A DNA stretch of 64,000 bases from Cystobasidiopsis lactophilus (GCA_001599975.1 BCIO01000003.1:3349727-3413726), one strand, 5' to 3'. Shown: positions 34,633 to 46,497, counted from the first letter of the stretch. Program-made: numbers and translations. The notes: a model not told the origin generated them from the sequence alone.

Positions 34633-35412
34633 CTCACAGTTGGCTGTAACGGCGACAAACTCTTCAATCAAGGCAAAACAGCGGATGGCCCGAACCGACA
34701 GCCGCTCTGATCCGAGCCGATCCGAGAATTTTTTGGCTTGCATTTCTTTTGGTCCTCTTCCATTAGTGGGCTTGCCTTTGCTACTCTCGCGAGTGCACTG
34801 GTTAGCTAAAGAGTCGCATAAAAGTTCCGTTCTGCCGATCGTCAATATCAAGAGCGGCGTTCCAGCTACTCAGATTGAATTTTCCTGCTGGCGAGTTTGC
34901 AAGGCGTGCCTTCAGAGGGGCTGATTGGGTTCGACTTGCTGTCCTCGTCGGGAGCTGGAGAGTACCTCGAGGCTTCGGATTTGTTCTGGGGCTCAGGACA
35001 CGGTTGCTTTCCTCCCTGCGACGTGCTTGCTCGTGACCCTCACTTCCTACTCCAAACTCTGTTGGCTCGCAGCCTTCCTGCTCGCTTTCATACATTCGGT
35101 GTTTTGCAAGCTTTTCGTAATAATGATTTCGTGCATACTTGCGTTCAGCCATCCGGCGTTTGCTGCCAGGAGTCAAACGATGCCGCCATTCGAATCGGGC
35201 AAAACTCACACTCAAAGCTCGGTTCGGCCTGCGGCTCGTCAGCACCGACGTCGGTGGTCTTGTATTCTCCTTGAATCCAGGGCTTGCCCACGCTTCGGCG
35301 ACAACGGACTACCTTCTTCGGAAGCCACCCGAAGCTGTTTTGCGTCGCTGCCGAGACCAACTCCCTCCTTGCTCTCCTTTCTCAGTCTCTCCTACACAAA
35401 GGGCCCTACAAC
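34633..35412. promoter_or_regulatory. Divergent region between TPR and glycosyltransferase genes
   Basis: About 780 bases between two divergent start codons, with long unsupported frames on both strands (for example 35139-35660 overlapping the next gene). No binding site recognised. Confidence 0.4.
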
Positions 35413-36721
35413 ATGTCTTGGACACACGCCCTTCTGCCTTCCACCGACTTAGACCTAGCCAACGTAGGCACGGTCAAAACCCGGGCATCGAAATTCTATC
35501 TTGGTTGCATCAAGCTCGCCTTTGTGACCTGCTGGTTTTCCCTTGGATACTTTGCCGGTCTTCATCCTTCTGGCGCCAATTCCAAGCACCAGGGGCCTCC
35601 TGCAGTCGTCACCTTTCGCTCACCTGCTGCAATCCTCAGCGAGCGACTATCCCTCATTGAGCATCGTGAAGCACCTCCATTGTCAGAGAGACCCTGGCGC
35701 AAACAGGTCTGGTCGTCTTGGCGCGACCACAGCTCCGTGTCGTCAAGACAAACATTCAGTGATCTGTCGCCTGACTGGAGTTATACTCTTCTGAACGACG
35801 ATGAAGCAACAGCATGGGTCGAGAACACATTTTATCTTGACGCGCCCGAGATTGTGGGCCTCTGGAGCCAGGTCAGATTTCTCCCGTGCCCAAGTAAACC
35901 GGCGCTCATTTGAACCTGTGCTATAGCTCAAGCTTCCTGTCCTGCGAGCCGACTTTCTGCGATACTTGTTGATCTGGAGAGAAGGAGGAGTATGGGCGGA
36001 TGCCGATGTCGCGCTCGTTGCGCCCATCGACGACTGGATGCAGGCGGACTGGTGGAACGACTCGTCGATCCATACATTGACGGGCATAGAAATGTCGGCC
36101 GTCCCCTTTATTCAAATCGCTTTGGCTCACAACTTGGGCGCTGCAGGAACGAGCTAGACTGGGATGAGGAACGCGCCAGCTCCTGGGGATGGGTGGATAG
36201 CTTTGGTTTTGCCCAGTGGGCCTTTTTGTGAGACTCCTCCCTGAGACCCTATTCATAAGATCCTGAAAGTTATGTTTCAGAAGTAAGCCCTTCGCCCCTG
36301 CGGCCCGCCAAGCTGTCCTCTACCTGTACGAGAGCGTTTTGGCCTTTGCCGAGGAGCAGGGCGTCTCTGTAGGGAACATCAAGTGGGAGCGTCGGATGGT
36401 AATTGCCAAGACTGGACCACACGTCTGGACATGGTCCGTGTTGGAAACGATTTCGCCGCACGTCGGCCCAGAGGCGCTCTGGAGGGCCGCTATCCAACAC
36501 ATTCAGCAGCCCACCAGGCTCAATGGCGTTGTAGTCTATCCTATCAATGCGTAAGTGCCACCTAGCTTCAGCTCTATCCAATTTACGCTGAGTGTTCGCT
36601 ACGCAGTTTCGGGGTTGGCCAAGCCCACAGTGGCTCCGGCGGGTGCGACGCTCTTGGCATCCTGGCCGTCCACCACTTCTGGGGGACTTGGGCTCATTTT
36701 GACAACAAACGGTCGTGCTAG
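35413..36721 (+). CDS. DXD glycosyltransferase, OCH1/Gly_transf_sug type
   Basis: Type II membrane glycosyltransferase of the Golgi, expected to transfer mannose or another sugar from a nucleotide donor. ATG at 35413 gives a short cytosolic part, then a membrane anchor LGCIKLAFVTCWFSLGYFA. The lumenal domain starts around PWRKQVWSSWRDHS. The catalytic block reads LRADFLRYLLIWREGGVWAD followed by ADVALVAPIDDW; the DAD triad is the DXD metal-binding motif. Further on are GIEMNELDWDEERASSWGW, FAQWAFL, and the C-terminal HVWTWSVLETISPHVG and GVGQAHSGSGGCDALGILAV. Introns: 35872-35926, about 36094-36150, about 36228-36280 and about 36551-36606. Stop at 36719-36721, about 360 residues. The pattern fits fungal α-1,6-mannosyltransferase OCH1 relatives; acceptor unknown. 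Confidence 0.85.
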
Positions 36722-37344
36722 AGCTTCACCATAACTCAGATTTGGAAGCGTTTGCAGTGCAACTTGCAAGTCGGTTTAAGAAACTCCAGGGGATCAAGTG
36801 GCGGCTTAGCAATAAAAATTGAGCGCACAAGAATGAGCGGCCATGACAATGCACCATCAGAGGCTAAGTAAGAAGGCAAGGACACACGATATTGATGGCG
36901 AAGAGCGATTCGAGCGGCCAGTTCAACTCGCTTCCCTGGTCCCTATCCACACACCATATTCAACTCGCTCACTTGCGCCGATGGCAGCTAATCAAAGTCA
37001 TATGATGCAGTAGAAGGGCTCGCAGTAGGGCACGGCACCAAAGACAGCGCTGAAGTCAAAAACAAAACATCAATCCTTGCGCACCAACTTAAAGAGCCTA
37101 AAGCGACGGCTGCAAGCCGGCGACCAGGACAGGACATCTTTGGGCTTCAAAAAATCACGAGTACTGTGCACTGGGCAAATCACAAGTGGCGCGCCAAGGC
37201 AGCAGGTTGCTTCGGTGGTCTGGGAGTGAGGGGTTTGCTCCCGCCGGCGACAAGCTTCTCGTCTACTTCGCCTCGTGGTACACGGCTCCCTGCATTCAGG
37301 CCGTCTGCCGTTACTCGCCCAGGGCTAGAGATACAGGGATTTGC
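36722..37344. other. Intergenic region, no gene recognised
   Basis: About 620 bases between the glycosyltransferase and membrane-protein member 3. AT-rich at 36770-36850. Frames starting at 37166 run into the next gene's first exon in other frames and are not supported. Confidence 0.45.
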
Positions 37345-38746
37345 CATGGTGGCCGCCAATTATCCTCGCAGGCCCACAGAGCCGGCCGACCTCTTCCGCC
37401 GCGAAATCCATCCCACTCTCATTCTGGTCTGTGAGTGCCTGTCGAGGATCTCATTGCTAAGTGTCTTCGAGCTTCCGCACTCGAACAGATACGCTCTTTG
37501 CTCTTGAAAGGCTCTTCACCCAGCTCACCTGCCACCTCTTTGCTGGCGTAGCCACCCTCGGCCTGATCGCTACCTGCGGTTTGTGAGTCGCCCCTTCATT
37601 TGAAGCTATCATAGGGACTGAGCGGCTTGTTGGTACTTGGCAGGGCCATCAAGGAGTGAGCGTCCTCCCTGACGACTTTCGTTTCTGGCGAAGGAGTTTA
37701 CGTTTTTGCAGCCAAGTCGATCTGATTCACGCCGCCAAGGATGTTGGTGGACGCGCCATCTTGACGGATGTTGTGGCTTTGACCGTGAGAGGGCAGCAAT
37801 ACTGAACACCGCTGCCTTTGACCATCCTCCTTGACAGGCGATCAGCTTGGTGTACGCTTGTGGCCTTATATACTTCGCCGTGAGTGAACATAAAGTCTCG
37901 TACTATTGGGTAGACTGAGTGCCTGCGAGCAGTGCTACAGCGCAGTGCACTTGTGGCAAATCTTGGACTTGGACCCGCGCGAGTTCATTGGCGACAAGGA
38001 CGACCGCAAGAAGACTCGCAGGATCGCTCGCCTTTGGACTTGGACGCTCATATTTTTGCTGATACTTTGCAACTGTATCACGGTGAGCGAGCCCCCGTAT
38101 GATCGGCTTTTGCCCCTAGCTCATCGGCGAAACTGCAGGTGGTGGTCTTCTCTGGCTCGGCCAAGTTTCGCGGCCTTCGATTTGCCTCATCAGTCATCAG
38201 AATACACGGCGCGGCGGTCAGATACCACGATTTGTCCTATCCTGATCAGGCGTCTGTGGAATACGCTCGCATGTGGTCACTCAAAGGCTTGGTGCGTAGT
38301 CTTCTTTCGCCGGCCTGTTTCAACTTTGAGGATCACGCGTGCTGATGCAGGTCATATGTCACTGGGTGCTGTTCGCGCCCGTCTTTGCTCTGACTTGCTT
38401 CCACCGCTCCCTTTGGGCTGAGCGAAAATGGAAGGCTGAGCACTTTGCGATCCTCCAGCGTGTCGCCGTCGATATCAAGGAAGCGTACGACCAGACCGTT
38501 CGCGAAGCACGGGCTTGTGACGGCGCCGAGCGTTCTAGGGCGGCAGAAGCCACCTTCGAGACGGCCGTCAAGAAGCACAGACAGCAGCAGGCCGAACGCA
38601 GACAAGAGCTCGAGCAGCGTGATCCCTACAGTTACGTCCACGATGACCAGCACACCTATTCGGAATGGCTCGCTCTCAACTACGCATACCAAGGTCCTCC
38701 GTCAGGCGATGGCGTGGCTTTTCCCAGGGCTGTTCACCCCTCTTAG
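37345..38746 (+). CDS. Small four-helix membrane protein, family member 3
   Basis: Longest member of the family. ATG at 37345 gives MVAANYPRRPTEPADLFRRE, then across an intron YTLFALERLFTQLTCHLFAG (helix 1) and ATLGLIATCGL. Two introns surround a 12-base exon encoding AIKD, followed by QVDLIHAAKDVGGRAILTDV. Helix 2 is AISLVYACGLIYFACYSAVH. DLDPREFIGDKDDRKKTRR is a charged loop, and LWTWTLIFLLILCNCIT is helix 3. The signature loop VVVFSGSAKFRGLRF...HDLSYPDQ precedes helix 4 VICHWVLFAPVFALTCFHRS. Unlike members 1 and 2 it has a long C-terminal coiled-coil tail rich in Glu, Arg and Gln (for example VKKHRQQQAERRQELEQRD). Seven introns are needed, all GT-AG and 50-62 bases. Stop at 38744-38746. 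Function unknown. Confidence 0.72.
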
Positions 38747-39655
38747 ACCTCGCCTGGCACCGCCAACACTTCGTGGTTCGCTGTTTGGACTCAAGTATAT
38801 ACTCAGTCAGCACCTTGCCGCCGCGTGACCGCCCTTCGGTTTCGTTTTCGTCTATTTCACGCATTCGTCGTTCCCATGGATATTCAGCCTCGGACAATTA
38901 CAGTCCGTGGTAGCATACGCATTATATCCAGCACAGTCACCAACGTTCGTATCTGTACACCTTACCCGTCCTGGCCCTCGTCTGTTCACCACGCCTTCGT
39001 GCTTGTTTGTACGCCTCTTAGCTGTCGCTTGCGTTACACCTTCCCTTCTGCATCAACCCCAGCCTCAATTAGCGGTCGTCATCCCGCTATCCTATCTCAA
39101 TCAATACCCAGCGGACTCGCTCTCACCACTTCCACCTCGCTCTCGTCCTTGGCTGGGCACGCACATTATTCACTCCAGAGTGGAACATCCGACTACTACA
39201 TATGTACTCACCGTCGCATTCCTGCTGAAAAGGTCGCCATGTTGTCAAACGCCAGCGGCAGGAGGGTTCCATAGAGCTGCATTCGAGATGTCATCGCACT
39301 TGTGATCACTCTTCTTCACCTTCATTGTCAGTCAGTTGAGACAATTGGACTTCCTGAGTTCGAGAAGCAACCACGGGTCCGTGTCCGACGTGAAATGCGC
39401 CACCGGTTGCGCGGCGGCCGTTGCACTTGGTCCCGTCCCTGCGCAGGACCAGTGCCCAATTTTGAGCTCAAACAGCGCTGCAGTACCGCCTTCAAGCCTG
39501 TAGACGCCTGTCACTCGATAGGATACGGCCTCGGCAGGGCGGCGCTGCCAGCTGTCAAACTCTCTCGACACCTCCTCTCGACTTTACCGGCTTCCAGACC
39601 CACTCGCTGCGGAGACCTGCATCGAGGTGGTCCGCACCAAGTCAAGACTCCCGCC
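38747..39655. other. Long intergenic region upstream of the ATPase gene
   Basis: About 900 bases. Long frames on the plus strand (38825-39274 and 38907-39305) have no recognisable features and are low-complexity Ser/Thr/Pro. Pyrimidine-rich strands suggest untranslated leader or promoter sequence. Confidence 0.4.
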
Positions 39656-42600
39656 ATGGGCCTCCGCGATGAGATTTTGGCGTCCTCGTCGGGCCAAGAC
39701 CTGACCGTCGAAGTCAACCAGCGCGCCCTCATCGACAAGATTCTGGCGCGGTACAGCGTGAGCGCTGTGCTCTGTATCTTTCACTAACGCAAGCTGAGAC
39801 CATTCAAAGGGCGAGTTCACTGTATACAGAGAGCTCCTGCAAAATGCCAACGATGCCAAAGCAAAGACGGTGGAGATTCGCTTCGCCTCCAGCGCACCAA
39901 AGTCCCACCCTTTGGACTTGACCAAGACGCTTGTGCATTCAATAACGGTTCGAAACGATGGCGCCGTCTTCACTGAGAGTGATTGTGAGTGACGAGTGGT
40001 TTTCGAGGTCTGGAGCATCTTCTCAAGACGACCGCTAATAGGGGCCCGGTTGAGGAAGATTGCAGAGGGGAATCCGGACGAGGATAAAGTGGGCGCGTTC
40101 GGTGTCGGCTTCTACGCCTTGTTCTCGTTGTGCGAAGAGCCTATTGTGTCGTCTGGCGACCAGGTTATGCTCTTCCATTGGAAGGGAGGATCGGACCAGC
40201 TTTATGTGCGCGTGGCACCGCTCAAGTCAAAAGAGTCAACGGCGTGGACATCGTTTGACATTGCTCTACGGGAGCCAACTGCCATGCCGCAGCCCGAAGA
40301 GTTCTGTCGGTTTATGGCGTCCTCGCTGGCCTTCACTCTATTCCTCGAGCGCATCGACATCTTCTTTGACGACACTTGCATCTGTTCTCTCCTCAAGAAG
40401 AAGGCACCGGTGGCACCGATCCGGCCACACTCTGCCCTTCAGCTCAATTCTCAACCAAAGCGATTTTTTTCGCTGAAGAAGGTCGAGTTTGCCCCCATCC
40501 AGATTGACGCCAAAGTTATGAACTGCGTCTTGCCGGAGATTATCAAGTCGCACAAGATTGGGCCCATCAGCATGTCCAACGCGACTCGCTTGCTCACGTC
40601 AGCCTTCAGCTTCTCGTCCTCGTCGCCGTCGCCTAGCCCAACCCCCGAACCCAAACGAGATCCGTACGGCACATTCACCGCAACCCTGTTTCTGCGCGTG
40701 GTCACGGCTCAATTTGGCGCCTCCCTGGCTTCAAGAGACGCTTCAGAAATCGAACGGGCCACGAAGAAGGCGACGCCGAAGCAGACGACCGTTCAGATGC
40801 TCTACTCCACAATTGACGAGCACAAGGCCTCTACCAGCGCCAACGAACAGGCAACCTCGAATAGCCAGCGTATCTTTGCTGGCCTGGTGGACTCGCTTGA
40901 CCGCCAAGGCCGCATCGCGATTGGGTTTTTTACGCATCAACGGACCGGCTTTGCTGCCTCGATCGAAGCTCGTTTCATTCCTACAGTGGAGCGAGAAAGT
41001 TTGGACATGGTGAACGCGTATGTGGCGGATTGGAACAAGGAGCTGTTGGCCGGGTGTGGACTCATCGCCAGAACGATTTACGACGAAGAACTCCGACTGA
41101 TGGGCAGCGCTGGCAACTCCGAACTGACGCCAAGCTTCGTTCACCTCGCCAAGTTCTTTTCTTTCTCCGAATCAACGCCCTCGGCCCTAGTCAGCGCCCT
41201 CGTCCAAAATTCGTTCTTTGCCTCGTCTTCCAGTCGCGACATTCTGGTCCTCTCGACCAAGGGCATCCTTCCGGCCACCAAAGTCAGGATGCCTTCTTTC
41301 GAGTTGTCTTTTCTCAAAGGCATCCCGCTCCTGCCTGCCGAGGTAGTCGAATGCGGTGCCTTCACTCAGAGCCTGCGTGAGCGCGGCATGGTCAAAGAGA
41401 TTGAAATGGCCGACGTCATCCAAGACCTTTCCGCAAATGCCTTGGGCGAAGAGGACATGCGCAAGTGCTTGGGATGGTGGATCGGACTCGCCTCCAACAA
41501 GTCGTACAGCACCTTGGCCAAGGACCGGTTTTTGGGAGCAGCCATGTTCTCGCACCGCAAGGCATCGGCGTCGGGAGGACCTCAAGAGGAGTTGATTATG
41601 CCGTTGCACGCTGTGCGCTCCTTTGTGGGACAGCGAACGATCTTGGCCGACGTTCCTCTGCCGGCCGACGCCCTGCCATGGAGCTTGGTCAGAACCTTCA
41701 AGGCAGCAGACCTTCAACGCGTATTTGGCTGGTCTGAACTGTCCCCTCCGCAAGAGCTGCGCTACCTCCTTAGCCCTCCAATGACTGTCAACACATCGGC
41801 ACGACCCGAGACGAACCTGATACAGAACCCAGCCTTCTCTGAAAAGACGCTGACCAACCTAGGCCGCATCTGGGGCAACGTCTCGGCGGAAGGGCAGGCC
41901 GAAATCTGCCAGCTCTTGGCCACACACCCGGTGATACCCACTCGCCAAGGCCTCCGCCGTGCGCCCGATGCCTATTTCAGCATCGTAGACCTGCTACCAG
42001 ATCTCGCCATCGTCACTCTTCCCAGCGGCTTGCCTGTGAAAGGGCACGTGGAGCGGATCCTACAGCAAGCCGGCGTCAAACGCCATGTCGACCTTCAGGT
42101 CCTCTTCACCAGGCTTTTTGCGGCTGGCGAATGGTCGCACTCGGAAGTCATCAAGTATTTGGTGTCCGTCCAGAGTACGCTCAACGAGGACGAGATCACG
42201 CGGTTGTCACAGACCGCGTGGCTGCCTTCGAACGTCGCCTCGGACACGAAGCACAAGGCTTCTGATCTACTGGAGCCCTCTCCGCTCTTTGAGTCGCTTG
42301 GATTGCCATGTCTGGCTCCTACCAAAGGCTCTCGCTGGTCGCCACACTCCTCCGAAGCAAAGTTCCTCTACTCCATTGGCTTACAGCGCTACCCGTCGAC
42401 GGCGGCCATCATCAAGGCTGCGTCTAGCTCCAATGCAGACGCCGATTCTCGCAACGCCGCTCTGCAGTACTTTCTCACCAACTTTTCGGCTCGCTACACT
42501 GGGTGGTCTCTGAAAACTTTTGGGAATGTCGCCTTCGTGCCGGCGTTGGATGGCCTGAAGGAGGTGCTGGCGGAACCCCTGAAGTGCTTCAGCAACCCAT

Positions 42601-45470
42601 TGGCGGCCTTACTTGGGTTCCCTATAATCAGTCCGACCTATCGCGTTGAAGCGCAAAAGTTCAAGATTCTGGCGGATCCGCCCGCAGCCACACTCCTGCA
42701 CCTTTTGCGTACCTCCCCGCCCAAGAAGTCAGAAGAAGCTTCGGCCGTTTTCAGCTACTTGTCCAGCATTGTGACGGTCTGTCATTCAGCCTTTACTTGC
42801 AGTCTCTCTTGGCTCACATGCATTCTCGATCAGGCTTTCTCTTCCGGCGACTACGCTGAGCTTCGGAAAACGCCGTTCATTCCAGTTGCCCGCAAAGTGT
42901 CGTCCAGCTCGGTGGATGTTACCGTCCAAATGGTAGAGCCTTCGTCGTGTTACTTCAGCAACGAGTCCTCCAACAAGATCTTCGCCTCCATCTTTAACTA
43001 CATTGACTTTGGCAATGCCAGCAAAGCCTTCCTCTCTGCGTGAGCTTCCCCTCTGAAGCTTAGCTCTTACGCGCTTTTGAAAGATGGTTCGAAGGTGTGG
43101 CGTGCGGGCTGAACCCAGCACCTCCGAAATTGCGGCGACGGTGCTGTCAGACCCTGCCCGAATTCTTGATCTTGCTGGAGGTTTCGAACCTTACATGTAA
43201 GCTCGACGATTCCCTTCCCGTTGATGTCAGTCGTTGAAGAGGCTGGACTGCTAAAGGGATATCCTTCGCCCTATTGCTGCCTCGTACAAGACGTTTTCCA
43301 AGGACCTGCTGACCGAAATGCGCACCAAGCCGTTTTTGCCGGCTCTGATTCGAATCAAGTCCAAGTCTAAGTCCAAAGAGGCCGAAGACGAAGAAGAAGG
43401 TGTCGAAAGCTTTGGGTTGCGCCAAGCGGCCAGCGTGGTCTTGGTCGATAGCGTCATCTTGCACCGGCTCTTTGGTCACCTCGTGTATGCCATCCCTCAG
43501 GAGGATATATTCGAAGTGTTTGCAGAAGCCCTGGGAAGCAAGCGCCTGTCCAAGCTCTGCCACGAAGAGATCAAGATGTCGGCAACTGTGCCTTCGAGTA
43601 ACCAAGCGGACGAACTGAAAGCACTCATACTGGAGCGACTCGCTTTGTTCTTGCACGAAAGAGATGGCAGCCGCAAGGACATTGTGCGCTCCCCAGAGTG
43701 GCTGAAATCTCATCTCAAGGTGGTCGAAGTTCGCAAGCTGGAAAATGTGAGCAGAATCCAAACGCTGCTTGGTCGCATGAAGCACGAAGTGTGGAGTCTG
43801 ACCGATCCTTTGTCTTCAGCACATTACTTTGGTTTTCGGCCAAGGTCACACCACCGTCGTCGTGCCAGCAACAGCCAGCGCTTCGATGCTCCGGAACGAG
43901 CTGGTGCTCCACTTGACATTTGCCGAACTCGATTACTTCGAAGTCGCATCTGCTCTCTGCAAGCATGTTCTCTCCAAGCAGAGAGTTAACGACGCCCTGC
44001 TGCTCCTCACGCTGCTGACAACTCCTCTGAAGACGCTGCAGCGCCGAGGCTTTGACACCAGCCGCATTCTCAACGCACGCAAAGCAGAGCAGGTTCGAAT
44101 CGAACAAGAGAGGAGGGAGGATGAACTCAAGCAGCAGCAAGTGGCTGTCACTGCTGCGGCACAAGAAAAGCAGGTCCAAGAGTCGGTCAAAAAGATCCAA
44201 GAGGTGCTGCCAGACATTGATCCCGAATTCGTCCAATCACGTCTACAACAAGCGCCTTCTATGCCCCTGGACTCCTTTCTGCAAAATCTGCTCACGGCGG
44301 GGACCAATTACCCCAAGAAGCCGTCACCTTCATCTTCGCCACCCCGACTGCCGCGGCCCGAAAAAGATGCACGGACCAATGCAGTGGCGCCTGTGTCAAG
44401 TCCTATTGCCCCAACTGGGTCGGCAGGAGGGTTGCTGAGCAAGTGGAAGAATCGCTTTGGCTATCACCCAGTGCCTTCGTCTTCTTCTTCATCGTCCGCC
44501 ATCACACCTTCGCCGGCCACCCCGCCTCCAGTCTTACCTCCTCCTTACACCTCCATGCGCCCGGGCCAGGGCCAAATTGGGCAAGGAACAGACGCTACGC
44601 CAGTGGACGATATCAAGTCGAACGTGATCCGCGCCATACAGGCCTCCAAGCCTGACCAAGCCAACAATGTTTTGAGCCAAGGAGATGTTCGCCAGGTGAA
44701 GGAATCGGAGGCTACTTACTGCGACTCGACCGCGGTGGGTTGTCGTGTTTGAAGATCAGCCTTGACATATCTGAAGTTCATCTTCTCACAGGCGACCANC
44801 CNAGTCTACACCACTGATATTGACGGTCTACGCTTCTTCATTGCCAAAGATGTTCCAGATGCCGAAGCGGTTTTGACGTGGGTTCTTAAATCTCTGCTTT
44901 GCGCGCGGGGAGACTAAAGAGGTCAACAGACAACACCTGGACTCTTTGAAGCGGTTCGCTTCTCAAATCATCGTAAGTTTTTTGGTGCTAGCCTGGCTAG
45001 CTAAAGGCATTGCTGATCGCGCTTGCTACAGATTCCCTTGGGAGGTGTCTTCCGACTAGATCCTCGAGCCCTGCACCTTTTCTACGACCTCTCTGGCCCA
45101 TTGATTGCTTTCAACCGGAATGGGTCGCTCTTCATCAATCTGAGATTCTTCTTGGCGTGGCATGATGACCAAGTCTCTCGCGGCGACCTGGAAGGGGCAC
45201 TGATTTCCAACTTTTTCACGCTGGCCCATGAGATTGCCCACAACCTGGGTTCGCGTCCTCAGCTTGCCTTTGTTTGAGACTGAACTAATCAGATTGAGTG
45301 AACAGTATCGGAGCACGGCAGTCAGCACGAATTCTACTCGTCCAGCTTGGCCGAATTTCACTTCATGCGCTTGGTCAGGTGGGCGAAGGTTTTGCTCGGA
45401 GACTGGGACGACGCTGATTTGAGTCCACAGCTACCTGGAATCCATCAAGCCCGCCGGAGCTTCGCCTTGA
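39656..45470 (+). CDS. Large HSP90/histidine-kinase-like ATPase (DUF3684) with C-terminal HExxH
   Basis: A protein of about 1,700 residues with an N-terminal GHKL ATPase domain and the fungal DUF3684 region. The ATP-binding N box reads YRELLQNANDAKAK (Glu and Asn conserved), and the glycine loop is DKVGAFGVGFYALFS, split by introns after KILARYS and after FTESD. The central 1,000 residues lie in one exon (40043-42777). Then come ALLGFPIISPTYRVEA, FLSACGVRAEPSTSEIAATV, GLRQAASVVLVDSVILHRLF and QEDIFEVFAEALGSKRLSKL. A coiled, Gln-rich stretch and a Pro/Ser-rich linker end in SKWKNRFGYHPV. The C-terminal domain reads IPLGGVFRLDPRALHLFYDL, FINLRFFLAWHDDQV and HEIAHNLVSEHGQHEFYSSS, an HExxH motif with further His and Glu. 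At least ten introns. Two ambiguous bases (44798, 44801) fall in the exon that begins ATSLVYTTDIDG. Role unknown; by fold it could be a chaperone-like ATPase. Confidence 0.85.
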
Positions 45471-45711
45471 GGCCATTTCCACCTCTGAACGCTCGATAGA
45501 ACTCTTGTAATCATTACTTGCACGACCTCATTGAATGTAGACTAGCCTCTGTCGGTCATCCTATCTTGTGCCACGACTGAGACGCCACCGCATGGGCACC
45601 GGCCGTCAACATCAAACCTGCCTCCCCCTAAGCTTAAGTTAGAGTCGGACGTCCATCTTGCACTTGACAGACTTTGCTACCAGTTCCGGTGCTTCCTCTC
45701 CCCTACAGAAG
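45471..45711. promoter_or_regulatory. Short promoter region of the Rdx gene
   Basis: Only 241 bases lie between the ATPase stop codon and the start of the next gene, on the same strand. It ends with a pyrimidine-rich leader. Confidence 0.35.
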
Positions 45712-46497
45712 ATGTCTGAGAAGTGCGAAGATTGCCTGCCCACGCAAACTGAAGCGGCAGCTGGTCCTAAGGTCGCCTCGGCCTCGACCTCTCAAGGCGC
45801 TCAACCCAAAGCGGCTCCAGAGGTCAACTTGCTCAATGCCGCGACATTCACAGTGCCCAGTGCACCGACAGAGGGTGCTCGAATTGTGATTGAGTTCTGT
45901 GATCGCTGTCGATGTGAGTTCAGCTCGACGAGGAAACTCGACAAACTCTGAATGACACGACTTCGGGACGCAGGGCTTCGTGAGCTTTTCACTAGTGCTG
46001 TGTCCAACGCCTTGACCAGGATAGTACGAGAGCAGACCGAGCTACGTGGACGCAAACAGAGCTGGTCTGTAGAGCCCCCAGTCCTGACAGCCAAGCGCAT
46101 GAACTCAAGTTTCGCCATCGGGCTCGCAGTTCTTGACGTTTCCCAACACACCTGAGCAGAAAGGCTTGACTTCGATAACATTGATGCCGCGAAACGCACC
46201 AGAGACGGCCGGGAGATGGCGGGTCTGGCTATGGCTCGAAGGCTCGGAGGACGGCCGACTGGTTTGGGATCGCAAGATCGAAGAGGTCTGGCACCCTCTC
46301 TTGCATTGTATTGGAATTGCACTGAGCAGAAGACGATAGGGCTTCGGAGAGATGAAGGTACTCAAGCAAAGGTCCGCAATGCTTGCTTTGAGTTGTCTTG
46401 CCTTTGAGCTGATGTGATCCTCCGGTTGCCCACTCAAAGGATACGAGATGTGCTACTTCCGGAGAAAAGCCTAGGACACTCAGATCGTTCATTGTAG
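45712..46497 (+). CDS. Selenoprotein-W-like Rdx family protein (cysteine form)
   Basis: Thioredoxin-like redox protein of the Rdx/SelW/SelT/SelH family. ATG at 45712 gives MSEKCEDCLPTQTEAAAG, a low-complexity N-terminal extension, then the core VIEFCDRCRW, with the redox pair CxxC and Cys in place of selenocysteine. The core is only readable if a 6-base exon GGCTTC (45974-45979) is used: the joined sequence is CRWLHRATWTQTELFLTF. Introns are 45914-45973, 45980-46035, 46065-46129 and two later ones. The rest reads SGRWRVWLWLEGSEDGRLVW-like, DRKIEEGFGEMKVLKQRI and RDVLLPEKSLGHSDRSL, the last being the usual Rdx C-terminus. Stop at 46495-46497. About 180 residues. Probably a cytosolic oxidoreductase; physiological partner unknown. 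Confidence 0.88.
45974..45979 (+). other. Six-base micro-exon of the Rdx gene
   Basis: GGCTTC between intron 45914-45973 (ending GCAG) and intron 45980-46035 (starting GTGAGC). It supplies the last two bases of Trp, a Leu and the first base of His. Without it the reading frame and the conserved RW-RATWTQTEL block are lost. Confidence 0.8.

Noticed and set aside
38825-39305. Two overlapping Ser/Thr-rich frames as genes
   Set aside because: Low complexity, overlapping each other, without recognisable features; more likely promoter or leader of the ATPase gene.
43170-43200. tRNA B-box-like GGTTCGAAA on the minus strand
   Set aside because: It lies in a coding exon of the ATPase gene (residues GGFEPY) and no A box or cloverleaf arms surround it.
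45890-45920. Selenocysteine use in the SelW-like protein
   Set aside because: The redox motif is encoded as two TGT-type cysteine codons with no in-frame TGA in the core, and fungi of this type generally lack the selenocysteine system.
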